Shown here: in pieces, positions 19,001 through 26,977 of the stretch
Layout: each line of letters starts with the position of its first letter
Numbering within the stretch: the first letter of the stretch is position 1
NCBI GenBank assembly: GCA_903877135.1
Contig: CAIRCN010000004.1
Span: 124,001 to 188,000 of the forward strand
Origin: an uncultured Opitutia bacterium
GTDB taxonomy: Bacteria > Verrucomicrobiota > Verrucomicrobiia > Opitutales > Opitutaceae
Direction of reading: 5' to 3'
DNA: 64,000 nucleotides
The notes under the pieces: model-generated
Databases searched by the model: none
What the model saw: only the letters and a program-made list of their open reading frames with translations
Told to the model about the DNA's origin: nothing
Program-made: the position numbers and the translations under genes

Positions 19001-19770
19001 CGGTGCGGGGCAGCGTGGGCGGTTTCCTTGCGCAGTCCGAGCAGAAATTCACGGTTGCCGTCCGCGCCGGTGATGGGCGAATCCGTGGTGCCGATGAGCA
19101 TCGCGCCGGGTAGCTCGGTCAGCGCAAAGTCGCGCACGCCGGTGAGCACGGCCTCCTGGACCGCGGGATCGCGGATGACGCCGCGGCCCTTGTCGGCCTC
19201 GGACTTGCCGGCTTCGAATTGGGGTTTCACCAGCGCGACGAGCACGCCGCCGAGGCGCAGCAGCGGCCAGACCGTGGGTAGCACTGATTTCAGCGAGATG
19301 AAGGACAGGTCCATCACCACCGCGTCGAATTCGCTGCGCGGCAGGTCGGCGGCCGTGAGGTGGCGGGCGTTGATTTTCTCGAGATTGGTAACGCGTGGGT
19401 CGGCGCGCAGCTTGGCGTGCAACTGCGCCCGGCCGACATCGACGCACACGGCGTCGGTCGCCCCGGCTTGGAGCGCGCAGTCGGTGAAGCCGCCGGTCGA
19501 GGCGCCGACGTCGAGCACGTGGGCGCCTCGAAGGTCGAGGGCGAAGTGCGCGAGGGCACCGGCGAGTTTTTCGCCGCCGCGGCTGACGAAACGCGGCGGC
19601 TGCTCGATGGTGAGTTCTAGGTCGGCGGGAAAATCCTTCCCGGGCTTGTCGAGCCGCTCGGTGCCGCGGAGGACGCGGCCGCTCATGATCAACGCCTTCG
19701 CCTGCGCCCGCGAAGCCGCGAGGCCGCGGGTGACCAGCAGTTCGTCGAGTCGGATCTTGGCGACGGCCAT
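18997..19770 (-). CDS. tlyA: TlyA family rRNA (cytidine-2'-O)-methyltransferase
   Basis: 257 aa from ATG 19770; the frame stays open further upstream but that part lies inside the SGNH hydrolase gene. An N-terminal S4 RNA-binding domain ([25 protein letters not shown], read in two parts) is followed by an FtsJ-type Rossmann methyltransferase ([16 protein letters not shown] site; [15 protein letters not shown]). The family modifies 16S/23S rRNA cytidines; haemolysin naming is historical. The order tlyA-nadK with a 4-bp overlap is widespread in bacteria. Confidence 0.93.
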   Translation of the reverse strand: MAVAKIRLDELLVTRGLAASRAQAKALIMSGRVLRGTERLDKPGKDFPADLELTIEQPPRFVSRGGEKLAGALAHFALDLRGAHVLDVGASTGGFTDCALQAGATDAVCVDVGRAQLHAKLRADPRVTNLEKINARHLTAADLPRSEFDAVVMDLSFISLKSVLPTVWPLLRLGGVLVALVKPQFEAGKSEADKGRGVIRDPAVQEAVLTGVRDFALTELPGAMLIGTTDSPITGADGNREFLLGLRKETAHAAPHR

Positions 19771-19775
19771 GGATA

Positions 19776-20423
19776 TTACATCGGCACGCCGATGGCACTG
19801 AGGAACGCGCGGGCGATGATGGCGTGACCGACGTTGTTGGGATGCACTCGATCCCACGCGATGGCATTGGCGTGCATGTGCGCCAGCACGGCGTCGAAGG
19901 CCGCCTGTGTGTCGATGAAGTGCGCATCGTGCTTGGCGGCGACACGCTTCACGATGGCGCCATATTCGTCCATACGGGCGCGCATGGCGTCGGCGCGATT
20001 GGGCTCGATGTAAAACGGGGCCAGCAGGATCAGGCCTGTGACCTTGGGGCGAGTCTGGCGGATGAGCGCGTTCAGCGTCTTTTCGTAGACCTCTGGCGAG
20101 ACGTGAATCTCGGTCTGGCGCGGCAGGTCGAACTGGCGCCACACGTCGTTGACGCCGATCATCACGGCTAGCCAGTCAGGCTTGAGGGCGAGCACGTCGG
20201 TTTGCCAGCGAGCCTTGAGGTTGAGCACCGTGTCACCCGAAGTGCCCATGTTTACGACGCGGATAGCGGCGGATGGATGAATCGCAGCGAGGAGGCCATC
20301 GACCAGCGAGACGTAGCCCTTGCCGGTGGCACCGAACAGGCCTTCGCCGACGGGTCGTGCGCGTTCGCAGTCTGTGATCGAGTCGCCGATGAAGAGGAGT
20401 TTCGTGCGGGGCGCGAGTTTCAT
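19776..20423 (-). CDS. SGNH/GDSL-family hydrolase
   Basis: 215 aa. All four SGNH blocks are present: block I GDSIT (Ser nucleophile, about 14), block II Gly in NMGTSGDT, block III Asn in GVNDVW, and block V Asp-x-x-His in WDRVHPN (about 194). No signal peptide, so probably cytoplasmic. It resembles the lipase/acetylesterase branch that deacylates sugars or lipids; the substrate is not predictable. It ends 5 bp before tlyA. Confidence 0.92.
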   Translation of the reverse strand: MKLAPRTKLLFIGDSITDCERARPVGEGLFGATGKGYVSLVDGLLAAIHPSAAIRVVNMGTSGDTVLNLKARWQTDVLALKPDWLAVMIGVNDVWRQFDLPRQTEIHVSPEVYEKTLNALIRQTRPKVTGLILLAPFYIEPNRADAMRARMDEYGAIVKRVAAKHDAHFIDTQAAFDAVLAHMHANAIAWDRVHPNNVGHAIIARAFLSAIGVPM

Positions 20424-20481
20424 CGGGCACAGCGTAGCGGCGTTGCGCCGCTTGGCCAGCCGTTCGTGAACAGATGCAAGC

Positions 20482-20553
20482 AGGGGCGGTTATCCTTAAC
20501 CGCACTGAGTTGACCTTTGCCGTGCAAGGGCGGTTAGGGATAACCGCCCCTAC
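20482..20553. repeat. Pair of inverted REP-like palindromes
   Basis: Two self-complementary hairpins, GCGGTTA-TCCT-TAACCGC (20486-20503) and GGGCGGTTA-GGGA-TAACCGCCC (20528-20549), sit 24 bp apart in opposite orientation, flanked by AGGGG/CCCCT. This arrangement is like REP/BIME elements. It lies between phyH and the SGNH hydrolase gene, both on the minus strand. Confidence 0.75.
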
Positions 20554-20556
20554 CTT

Positions 20557-21330
20557 TCAGTTCGACACCAGCGGGAAGAGGTCGCTGTTGAGCTTCTGGC
20601 CCGCAGTCAGTCCCAGCGGATCGGTCACAGGATGGGTGACCGGGTGGTAAGTGGTGCCGTCGGGCATGTAGATTATCGCGATGGCCTCGCGCATGCCGTC
20701 GGAGCGGTTGGGACCGGCGTAGTGAAATGTCATGCCGTTGTGCACAGTGCAGGAGCCGGCCTTCAGCTCGCAGGTCACGGGTTTCAGGCCCTTCGTCTGG
20801 GGCGCGACGGCGTGAAGATCCTGCGGTGTGACGAGGTTGACGGGCTCGATGTCGAGCATCTTCTGGGTGCCCGGGATGAACGACATGCAGCCGTTCTGAA
20901 TCGTGGTGTCGCGTAGGGCGATCCAGATTGTGAGCTGGTGCATCTTCTGCTCGTGCGGCCAGTAGGGCGTGTCCTGATGCCACGGCGTCTTGGCGCCAGA
21001 GTGCGGTTCCTTGTAGAGTGCGTGGTCATGCCAGAGGCGGACACTGAGGCCGCTCAGGCGCGAGGCGATGCTGCCGAGGCGGCGGCTCGTTACGAACGGC
21101 TTCACTGCCGGGTGGCGGTGCCAGAGGTTCACGCACTGGATGAAAATCTGTTCGTAGCTACTCCTGACGCGGTTGGGGTCGAGCTTGGCGGTGTCCTCCT
21201 TCACCGCATCGTTCACGGCGTTGCGGAACGCCTCGAGATCGGTGCCCATGAGGACATCGTTCAGTTGAATGTAGCCGTCGCGCTGGTAGGCGGCGATTTG
21301 CTGCGGGGTGAGAGGATATTCGTCGGTCAT
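20557..21330 (-). CDS. Phytanoyl-CoA dioxygenase (PhyH) family protein
   Basis: 257 aa Fe(II)/2-oxoglutarate oxygenase. The metal site is seen as WHQDTPYW (HxD) and the later His in GMTFHYAGPNRS, with a downstream Arg for 2-oxoglutarate. The frame is open further upstream, but that part is antisense to, and overlaps, the glycosylase region; ATG 21330 gives the natural PhyH N-terminus (LTPQQIAAYQRDGYIQL). The substrate is unknown; family members hydroxylate lipids and small secondary metabolites. Confidence 0.92.
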   Translation of the reverse strand: MTDEYPLTPQQIAAYQRDGYIQLNDVLMGTDLEAFRNAVNDAVKEDTAKLDPNRVRSSYEQIFIQCVNLWHRHPAVKPFVTSRRLGSIASRLSGLSVRLWHDHALYKEPHSGAKTPWHQDTPYWPHEQKMHQLTIWIALRDTTIQNGCMSFIPGTQKMLDIEPVNLVTPQDLHAVAPQTKGLKPVTCELKAGSCTVHNGMTFHYAGPNRSDGMREAIAIIYMPDGTTYHPVTHPVTDPLGLTAGQKLNSDLFPLVSN

Positions 21331-21377
21331 GGCAATGCGTGGTGGGCGCCGGAACAAGGATAGGGAACCGCGCGAAG

Positions 21378-22199
21378 TCAAAGTTTTTGGCGCGCGGGAG
21401 ACCAGCAGGTGGTGCGGCCGCCGACGGCCGCACGGAGGAGGCTCACACCGGTTCGCGGGCAGCGGCCTCCGTCCTCCCAGCGGTGCCAGAAGAGCCAGGA
21501 TTTCGGGATATGAACGTTCAGATCGGGCGGGAGATAAGCGCCTTTGCCGGCAATCGTGCTGAACGCGAGCCGGCAGACTTTCCGGCACTCGCGATACAGC
21601 GCGCCGACCTCGGTCGGTGTGAGTGAACCAGCGGTCCGGCGCGGATGAATCGCCGCGCGCCAAAGCACCTCGTCGGCCATCCAGTTCCCGATGCCCGGAA
21701 AACGCTCCTGCATGAGCAGCACGGTCTTGATCGGCGCGCGGGCGCGGCGCTGGAGGAACTGCGCTACGGCCCCGACGCTGAAGGCGTCGGACAAAATCGG
21801 CGGTGCGATTTTGGTCCACCAATCCGGCGGGTTTTTTGCGGTGGCGAATCTCACAGCGCCGAACATCCGCGGGTCGCTGAACACCAGAGCGCGCTGCTGC
21901 TGGCGAAGGACGAGATGGTCGTGTTTGCGCGACGCGTAGTTCGGTGGCTCGACGCGGAGTTCGCCGCTCAGGCCGAGGTGGACACCGAGCCAGCCGCCGC
22001 CGCTGAAACAAAACAACATCTGCTTGGCCGCCGTCTTGGAGCAGAGAAGTTTTGCGCCGGTGAGCTGGTGCCGCAGGAGCGCGACTTTGCAGTTGCGGTA
22101 GATCTTGGCGCGGTCGTGCGCGAGCACGGCGAGCACGCGGGCACCGTGGCCAGCGCCCCAGCGTTTGCGAAAAAATTCAACTTCGGCCAGCTCGGGCAT
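21378..22199 (-). CDS. Fpg/Nei-family DNA glycosylase
   Basis: 273 aa base-excision repair enzyme. The mature N-terminus MPELAEVEFF gives the catalytic Pro2-Glu3 pair of the family, which fixes ATG 22199 as the start. The helix-two-turn-helix segment (FPGIGNWMADEVLWRAAIHP) is intact. The C-terminal zinc finger looks degenerate: one Cys remains in GGRCPRTG and one in GGRTTCWSP where four are usual, although the Arg of GGRTT is kept. It may be a zincless-finger enzyme of the Fpg/Nei type; substrate (8-oxoG or oxidised pyrimidine) is uncertain. Confidence 0.9.
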   Translation of the reverse strand: MPELAEVEFFRKRWGAGHGARVLAVLAHDRAKIYRNCKVALLRHQLTGAKLLCSKTAAKQMLFCFSGGGWLGVHLGLSGELRVEPPNYASRKHDHLVLRQQQRALVFSDPRMFGAVRFATAKNPPDWWTKIAPPILSDAFSVGAVAQFLQRRARAPIKTVLLMQERFPGIGNWMADEVLWRAAIHPRRTAGSLTPTEVGALYRECRKVCRLAFSTIAGKGAYLPPDLNVHIPKSWLFWHRWEDGGRCPRTGVSLLRAAVGGRTTCWSPARQKL

Positions 22200-22242
22200 A
22201 GGTTGGAGGCAGGGCAGTGGCGGCGTGACGAACCTGGGCTGG

Positions 22243-23178
22243 TCAGGTTTCGAGGCGGCCGTAGCTGCGCAGCGTCCGCAGCGCTCCGAGCGTGAGGACG
22301 GCTTGCCACTTGCGCCGCGAGGCTTCCCACGCCTGCGGGAAAGCGTCGCCCCAGCTCCAATGTGGCATCCACGAACCATCCGGGGCCTGATGCGCGATCA
22401 GGAAATCGAGATTGCGCGCGATGTCGGGTGCGAGCTGTTCGTGCCAGGGCGAGGCTGCATCCGGCGCAACATCGAGCGGGCGCAGGCCGTAGCCGGTCCA
22501 TTTCGCAGGGTCGCGTTCGACGCCCCGGTCAATCCATCCGGGCAGCCGGCGTGCGAGCAGGGCACGCAATTCGTCCGGCAGGCCGGGCGCACGATGCAGC
22601 CGAACGTAGCACACGAGGCCGTGCATCTCGACATCTTCGCTGGCGGCGTTCAGTCGCGACGAAATTGCCCGTGTGACCTGCGTTCGTAATTTCTCAGTCG
22701 CGGGAATGGGAAATGCATACAGGCAGCCGAGCGCGTCCGGTCTGGGGTTGTCCTGAAATCGTCCAAATTGTTCGGCAAAGTTCTCTGAGTAATGCCACCA
22801 CGGCGCGTGCGGGTGGGAGTTGTCGTGCGGCGGGATGATCGGCCATGCGTTGAGCGCTTGGTCATAAGATACCACGAGATAACGAAGTGCGGGGAGCACC
22901 AGCGGGTGGTCGGAGCCCGCGCCGATGTCTTGGAGGATGCGGAGCGCATGGCAGGTGCTGAGCACCGACGAGACTGGGGCGCCGAAATCCGCCTCAAGGC
23001 CGGTGAAACCGCCGTCGGCATTTTGAAAAGCAGCCAGTTGCTCTGCCACGGCCGCGGCCGGGCTCTGCTCGAAGTGAAAGGTAAACTGCGCCTGCTCCAA
23101 CGGCCGGGTGGTTTGTAGAAATGCGGCCGCGCGCTGGAAGGTTTCGTGTGGCAGGCGGAGCGAATGATGGTTGGGCAT
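22243..23178 (-). CDS. Terpenoid-cyclase/prenyltransferase-fold protein
   Basis: 311 aa. Repeats such as LAAFQNADGGF and a later HQAPDGSW resemble QW-type repeats of (alpha/alpha)6 barrels in squalene cyclases and prenyltransferase beta subunits. The DxDD motif of squalene-hopene cyclases was not seen and the protein is only half their length, so a catalytic role is doubtful. No signal peptide. It starts 9 bp after gmhB and precedes the glycosylase by 43 bp, so it is co-transcribed with LPS heptose genes. Confidence 0.82.
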   Translation of the reverse strand: MPNHHSLRLPHETFQRAAAFLQTTRPLEQAQFTFHFEQSPAAAVAEQLAAFQNADGGFTGLEADFGAPVSSVLSTCHALRILQDIGAGSDHPLVLPALRYLVVSYDQALNAWPIIPPHDNSHPHAPWWHYSENFAEQFGRFQDNPRPDALGCLYAFPIPATEKLRTQVTRAISSRLNAASEDVEMHGLVCYVRLHRAPGLPDELRALLARRLPGWIDRGVERDPAKWTGYGLRPLDVAPDAASPWHEQLAPDIARNLDFLIAHQAPDGSWMPHWSWGDAFPQAWEASRRKWQAVLTLGALRTLRSYGRLET

Positions 23179-23186
23179 AAAGCAGC

Positions 23187-23720
23187 TCAGGACTTCAGTG
23201 TCGCGACGAATTCGGCGACGCTCGGATAAACCGGAATGCTGTGGGCTGCTACGTCTGGAAGCGTGCGCGGGTCGATATTGCCGGTGCAGACAGCGGCGAC
23301 GTTGACCTTCGCCGCGAGGCCGGCGCCGATGTCGGTCGCAGAGTCGCCGACCATCCAGCTTTGCGCGGGATCGAGGTTGTGCGCGGCGATCTGCTCGAGG
23401 ATGAAACGCGGCGAGGGTTTGCGGTATGCCATCGGCAGGCCCGGCGCCTCGGGCGCGATGCAGACGCCGACGAAGAGCGGCGAGCCGAGGCCGAGCAGTT
23501 GTTCCATGCGGGCGTTGACGCGGAGCGTAGCGTCGAGCGTGTGATAGCCGCGGCCGATGCCGGACTGGTTGGTGAAGAGGAAGAGTTGGTAGCCGAGCGA
23601 GCGGGCAAGCCGCAGTGCGTCGGCGGTGCCGGGGATGAGTTCCACGCCGGCGGGGTCGGCGAGGTAAACTTTGTCGAGGATGAGCGTGCCGTCGCGGTCG
23701 AGGAACAGCGCCTTGTTCAT
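23187..23720 (-). CDS. gmhB: D,D-heptose 1,7-bisphosphate phosphatase
   Basis: 177 aa HAD phosphatase. The nucleophile motif FLDRDGTL (about 6-13), the FTNQSGIGRG loop and MVGDSATDIGAG motif identify the GmhB/HisB-N subgroup. The adjacent RfaE1 kinase (4-bp overlap) makes heptose bisphosphate phosphatase the best call. The family's zinc-binding Cys set is partly absent: only one Cys lies in the relevant loop (GVCIAPEAPG), so it is a zinc-poor variant. Confidence 0.88.
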   Translation of the reverse strand: MNKALFLDRDGTLILDKVYLADPAGVELIPGTADALRLARSLGYQLFLFTNQSGIGRGYHTLDATLRVNARMEQLLGLGSPLFVGVCIAPEAPGLPMAYRKPSPRFILEQIAAHNLDPAQSWMVGDSATDIGAGLAAKVNVAAVCTGNIDPRTLPDVAAHSIPVYPSVAEFVATLKS

Positions 23721-24694
23721 GACTCTTGCGCGACGTAGGCCTGCAGCTCGGCGGGCGTGACGGTGGCGGTGCCGAGTTTGCCAACGACGACGCCGGCGGC
23801 GGCATTGGCGAAGTGCGCGGCCTGCTCGAGGGTGGCGCCGGCGGTGAGCGCGAGCGCGAGGGCGGCCAGGGCGGTGTCGCCGGCGCCGGAGACATCGTAA
23901 ACCTCGCGCGCGGCGGTGGGGATGGTTTTGAGGATTTTGCCGCCGGTGCTGAGGAGCATGCCATCTTCGCCGAGGGTGATGACGAGGTTTTTTGTGCCGT
24001 AGAGCCGGTGGAGGCGAGCGCAGACCTCGGCGGCGGGGTAGCCGGCGTGTGGCGTGAGCTCCATGCCGGCGAGTTCGAGCGACTCGCGCTTGTTGGGCGT
24101 GAGGAGGTCGAGGTCGCGGAAAGCGAGTTTGCGGCGGGGCTTAGGGTCGAGGGCGACGAACTTGCCGGCGGCGCGGGCGCGCTTCGTCACGCGGTCGACG
24201 AGGTCGTCGCTGAGGATGCCCTTGGCGTAGTCGGAGAAAATCACCGCGTCGCATTCCTGCAGCGCCGGGCTTAGCAGCTCCGCGGCGGCCGAGCCGGGAA
24301 ACTGATAGGCGATAGGCGGGGCCTCGCGGTCGAGGCGGCAGAGTTGCTGGTGCTGCACGAGCACTCGGGTCTTGACGATGGTGGGGCCGGTGCCGGGCGT
24401 GGAGAGCGGCGTGATTTTCTTCTCGCGTAGAATAGCCGCGAGGCGTTCGCCGGCCTCGTCCAGGCCGATGAAGCCGGCGACGGTGCACCGGGCGCCGAGC
24501 GAGGCGATGTTGAGGGCGACGTTGGCGGCGCCGCCGGCGGTCCACGAATCGCGGGCGATGTCCACCACCGGCACCGGCGCCTCGGGCGAGATGCGCGTGG
24601 CATCGCCCCAGATATAGTGGTCGAGCATCACGTCGCCGATGACGAGAAACCGGAGCTGCGAGATTTTCTTCAGGAGCGAGGGCAGGCCTTTCAT
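23717..24694 (-). CDS. rfaE1: D-glycero-beta-D-manno-heptose-7-phosphate kinase
   Basis: 325 aa PfkB/ribokinase-family enzyme of ADP-heptose synthesis for LPS core. The N-terminal FLVIGDVMLDHYIWGDATRISPEAP region is typical of HldE kinase domains, and the ATP/catalytic signature DVSGAGDTALAALALAL (about 262-278) is complete. The adenylyltransferase half of HldE is missing, so that step needs a separate rfaE2/hldC. Its ATG overlaps the M24 peptidase stop by one base and its stop overlaps gmhB. Confidence 0.93.
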   Translation of the reverse strand: MKGLPSLLKKISQLRFLVIGDVMLDHYIWGDATRISPEAPVPVVDIARDSWTAGGAANVALNIASLGARCTVAGFIGLDEAGERLAAILREKKITPLSTPGTGPTIVKTRVLVQHQQLCRLDREAPPIAYQFPGSAAAELLSPALQECDAVIFSDYAKGILSDDLVDRVTKRARAAGKFVALDPKPRRKLAFRDLDLLTPNKRESLELAGMELTPHAGYPAAEVCARLHRLYGTKNLVITLGEDGMLLSTGGKILKTIPTAAREVYDVSGAGDTALAALALALTAGATLEQAAHFANAAAGVVVGKLGTATVTPAELQAYVAQES

Positions 24695-25833
24695 CAGAGT
24701 TCCCAGTTGTAAGGATAGCGGGAGAGCATTTTGGGCGCACGGTCAGTGACCTGCACGACGTCCTCGAAGCGGCAGCCGCCGACGCCGGGATAGTAGAGGC
24801 CGGGCTCGACGGTGACGACGGTGCCTTTTTTCAGCGCCATGGAAACGGTGGCGCTCATGCGCGGCATCTCGTGGACGGCGAGGCCAAGCCCGTGGCCGGT
24901 GCCGTGGAAGAAGCCCACCGAGCCCTGCGGCGTGGGCTGCGTCACGAAGCCCGCGGCGTCGAACGTCGCCACGACGCGCTGGTGCACGGTGCGGCCGTTG
25001 ATGCCGGCGCGAATTTCCTTCAGCGCGGCGAGTTGGGCGGCGCGGACGGCGGCGACGAGTTTCCGCTGGGCGTCGGTCGGCTGGCCGCGCAGGAAGGTGC
25101 GGGTCATGTCGCCGAAGTAACCGGTCTTGGTGACGCGCGGGAAAATATCGATGATGATGAGCTGGTGCGGGCGCAGCGGGCCGGAGCCGCGGTTGTGCGG
25201 GTCGCAGGCCTGGTCGCCGCCGGCCACAATGGTCGAGCCGCCGGCGTTGCCGCCTTCGGCGAGGATGGCGGACTCGATGGCGAAGCGCAGGCGCTCCGAG
25301 GTGAGCGGGCGGCCCTCGTGGAGAAGGCTGCGGCCGCGGATGGCGGCGCCGCGGAGGATTTGCTCGGCCACCGCGTAACCGCCGGCGCAAAGGCGGTTGC
25401 CCTCGCGGATGGCGGCGGCCTCGGCGGCGGTCTTGATTTCGCGTTCGGGGAAGAGTTCGCCGTTAGCCAACTGGAGTTTTACGCCGAGTTCGCCGAGTTT
25501 GACGAAGAGGCCGGCGGGAAAATCGTCGGGCACGCGGAAACCTTTCACGCCGTGGGCGCGGGCGAGTTCTGCGATGACCTCGGCGACGCCAACCTTGCGG
25601 TCCGGCCAGCGTTGCTCGGCGCGCGCCAGCCACTCTTCCTGCGAGAGCACTTCGTCGAAGGTGCCCGCCTTGGTGACGCGGCCGAACTCGAGCGCCCGCT
25701 GCACAGTGATCCGGCGGGAGCCCGCGGCGAAGGCGATGAACGGGTCAGGCACCTCGACGCGGCTGAAATATAGCTGGTCGGCGCTGGTCGCGGTGTTGGC
25801 GTAGAGGAGGGGAGAGAGCGGGGAGCGGGTCAC
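24694..25833 (-). CDS. M24 family Xaa-Pro-type aminopeptidase
   Basis: 379 aa from GTG 25833; the frame is open far upstream, but that part runs antisense through the DUF192 gene. An N-terminal creatinase-like domain (about 1-140) precedes a pita-bread catalytic domain with the five metal ligands: Asp in IIDIFPR, Asp in GDMTRT, His in FHGTGHGLG, Glu in VTVEPGLY and Glu in CRFEDVV. First gene of the rfaE1-gmhB run. No ribosome binding site was seen, leaving the start uncertain. Confidence 0.9.
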   Translation of the reverse strand: MTRSPLSPLLYANTATSADQLYFSRVEVPDPFIAFAAGSRRITVQRALEFGRVTKAGTFDEVLSQEEWLARAEQRWPDRKVGVAEVIAELARAHGVKGFRVPDDFPAGLFVKLGELGVKLQLANGELFPEREIKTAAEAAAIREGNRLCAGGYAVAEQILRGAAIRGRSLLHEGRPLTSERLRFAIESAILAEGGNAGGSTIVAGGDQACDPHNRGSGPLRPHQLIIIDIFPRVTKTGYFGDMTRTFLRGQPTDAQRKLVAAVRAAQLAALKEIRAGINGRTVHQRVVATFDAAGFVTQPTPQGSVGFFHGTGHGLGLAVHEMPRMSATVSMALKKGTVVTVEPGLYYPGVGGCRFEDVVQVTDRAPKMLSRYPYNWEL

Positions 25834-25876
25834 GGTAGAGAGAGATTGAGTTGGGTGAACGAGGTGATTACCCACG

Positions 25877-26419
25877 GTGTCTGTGAAAAACGCAAATCTG
25901 GTTTCGCGGGTCTCCTTCTGGCTGCCACCGCTGCTGGCATCGCTGCTGTTGGCGGCGTGCGACGGTTCGAGGACTTCGGCGTCCGCCCCGGTGAAAACCG
26001 TGGAGGATTTCTTCGCCATCCGCGTCGGCGCCCGGACCGTGCGCATGCAGCTCGCCGTGCTGCCAGCTGAAATGGAGCACGGCCTGATGGGCCGGAGCGA
26101 CCTCGGCCAGGACGAGGGCATGCTCTTCGTTTACAATCGGCCGCAGAGCCTGAGTTTTTGGATGCGCAACACGCCCACACCGCTCGACATCGGTTTCTTC
26201 AACACTGAGGGCGGGCTCGAGGAGATCTACCCGATGTTTCCCTTCGACGAGACGCCGATTCCGTCGCGGAGCAACCGGCTCCAGTTCGCGCTGGAGATGA
26301 GTCAGGGCTGGTATCGCGACAATAGTATTCAGCCTGGTGCGCAGCTCGACCTCAAGGCACTGGCCGAGGCGCTGAAAGCGCGGGGTTTTGAACCGCGACG
26401 GTTTGGGCTCGGGCCGTAG
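25877..26419 (+). CDS. DUF192 lipoprotein
   Basis: 180 aa. The N-terminus has a lipoprotein signal with lipobox LAAC (Cys28). The rest is a DUF192 domain (about 42-165) with characteristic MEHGLMGRSDL, GMLFVY and FWMRNTPTPLDIGFF segments. The function of DUF192 is unknown; exported members often lie near envelope genes. It starts at GTG 25877 (GTG 25883 possible), only 43 bp from the divergent M24 gene, so the two share a promoter region. Confidence 0.9.
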   Translation: MSVKNANLVSRVSFWLPPLLASLLLAACDGSRTSASAPVKTVEDFFAIRVGARTVRMQLAVLPAEMEHGLMGRSDLGQDEGMLFVYNRPQSLSFWMRNTPTPLDIGFFNTEGGLEEIYPMFPFDETPIPSRSNRLQFALEMSQGWYRDNSIQPGAQLDLKALAEALKARGFEPRRFGLGP

Positions 26420-26474
26420 GACACGCCGCGGCCCGCGGAAGCGCGATGAGGCGCCTTGCGAGGGCGGCACCTGC

Positions 26475-26957
26475 TCAAGGCGTCGGCCTGAACGCCTTGG
26501 CGGCGAGAAAATTCGGGTTGACGACAAATTCGTATTTCAGCCCGTCCGGGTCGGCGAAGAACGTGGCATAGTAGCCGTCGCCATATTCCGGACAATCGCA
26601 TGGCGGATCCTCGATCGTGCACAGCCCCTGGTGTGTCAGGGGAACGAGCACCTCGGTGTAGAAGCGATCCACATCGGCGCGGTCAGCGGCGCAGAACGCG
26701 AGATGATGGTGATGCCCCACCGCGCCCTTGACGTGCGCCATCGACGCCAGTTGAGGGTCGGCCTGGCCGATGCCAATTTCGTGCGGCGTGTCCAAGTCCC
26801 AGCGTTTCCAGTCTTCGTAACGGTGGCCTTCGCCGTAGTTGCTCCCGCTCAGTTCGTAGCCGAAATAACGAAATATGGCCCCGTAAAACGGTGATGAGCG
26901 CGCCACGTCCGACACAACAATGATCAGGTGATGCAGCAGACCGCGATGGGGGTTCAT
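26475..26957 (-). CDS. VOC (glyoxalase/bleomycin resistance) superfamily protein
   Basis: 160 aa metalloenzyme-fold protein with two beta-alpha-beta-beta-beta modules. N-terminal LHHLIIVVSDVARSSPFY, the central GHHHHLAFCA and the C-terminal DPDGLKYEFV are standard VOC landmarks, with His and Glu positioned as metal ligands. Substrate unknown. It stands alone on the minus strand between the DUF192 gene and the acetylesterase gene, 20 bp downstream of the latter. Confidence 0.9.
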   Translation of the reverse strand: MNPHRGLLHHLIIVVSDVARSSPFYGAIFRYFGYELSGSNYGEGHRYEDWKRWDLDTPHEIGIGQADPQLASMAHVKGAVGHHHHLAFCAADRADVDRFYTEVLVPLTHQGLCTIEDPPCDCPEYGDGYYATFFADPDGLKYEFVVNPNFLAAKAFRPTP

Positions 26958-26977
26958 GGACTGCGCAAGAGGTATCG

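Noticed and set aside
18997-20142. Long N-terminal extension of the tlyA frame
   Set aside because: It overlaps the SGNH hydrolase gene out of frame; TlyA proteins start at [12 protein letters not shown] as seen from ATG 19770.
22243-23964. 573-aa fusion read upstream of the terpenoid-cyclase-fold gene
   Set aside because: The upstream part overlaps gmhB and rfaE1 in another frame; ATG 23178 is the natural start.
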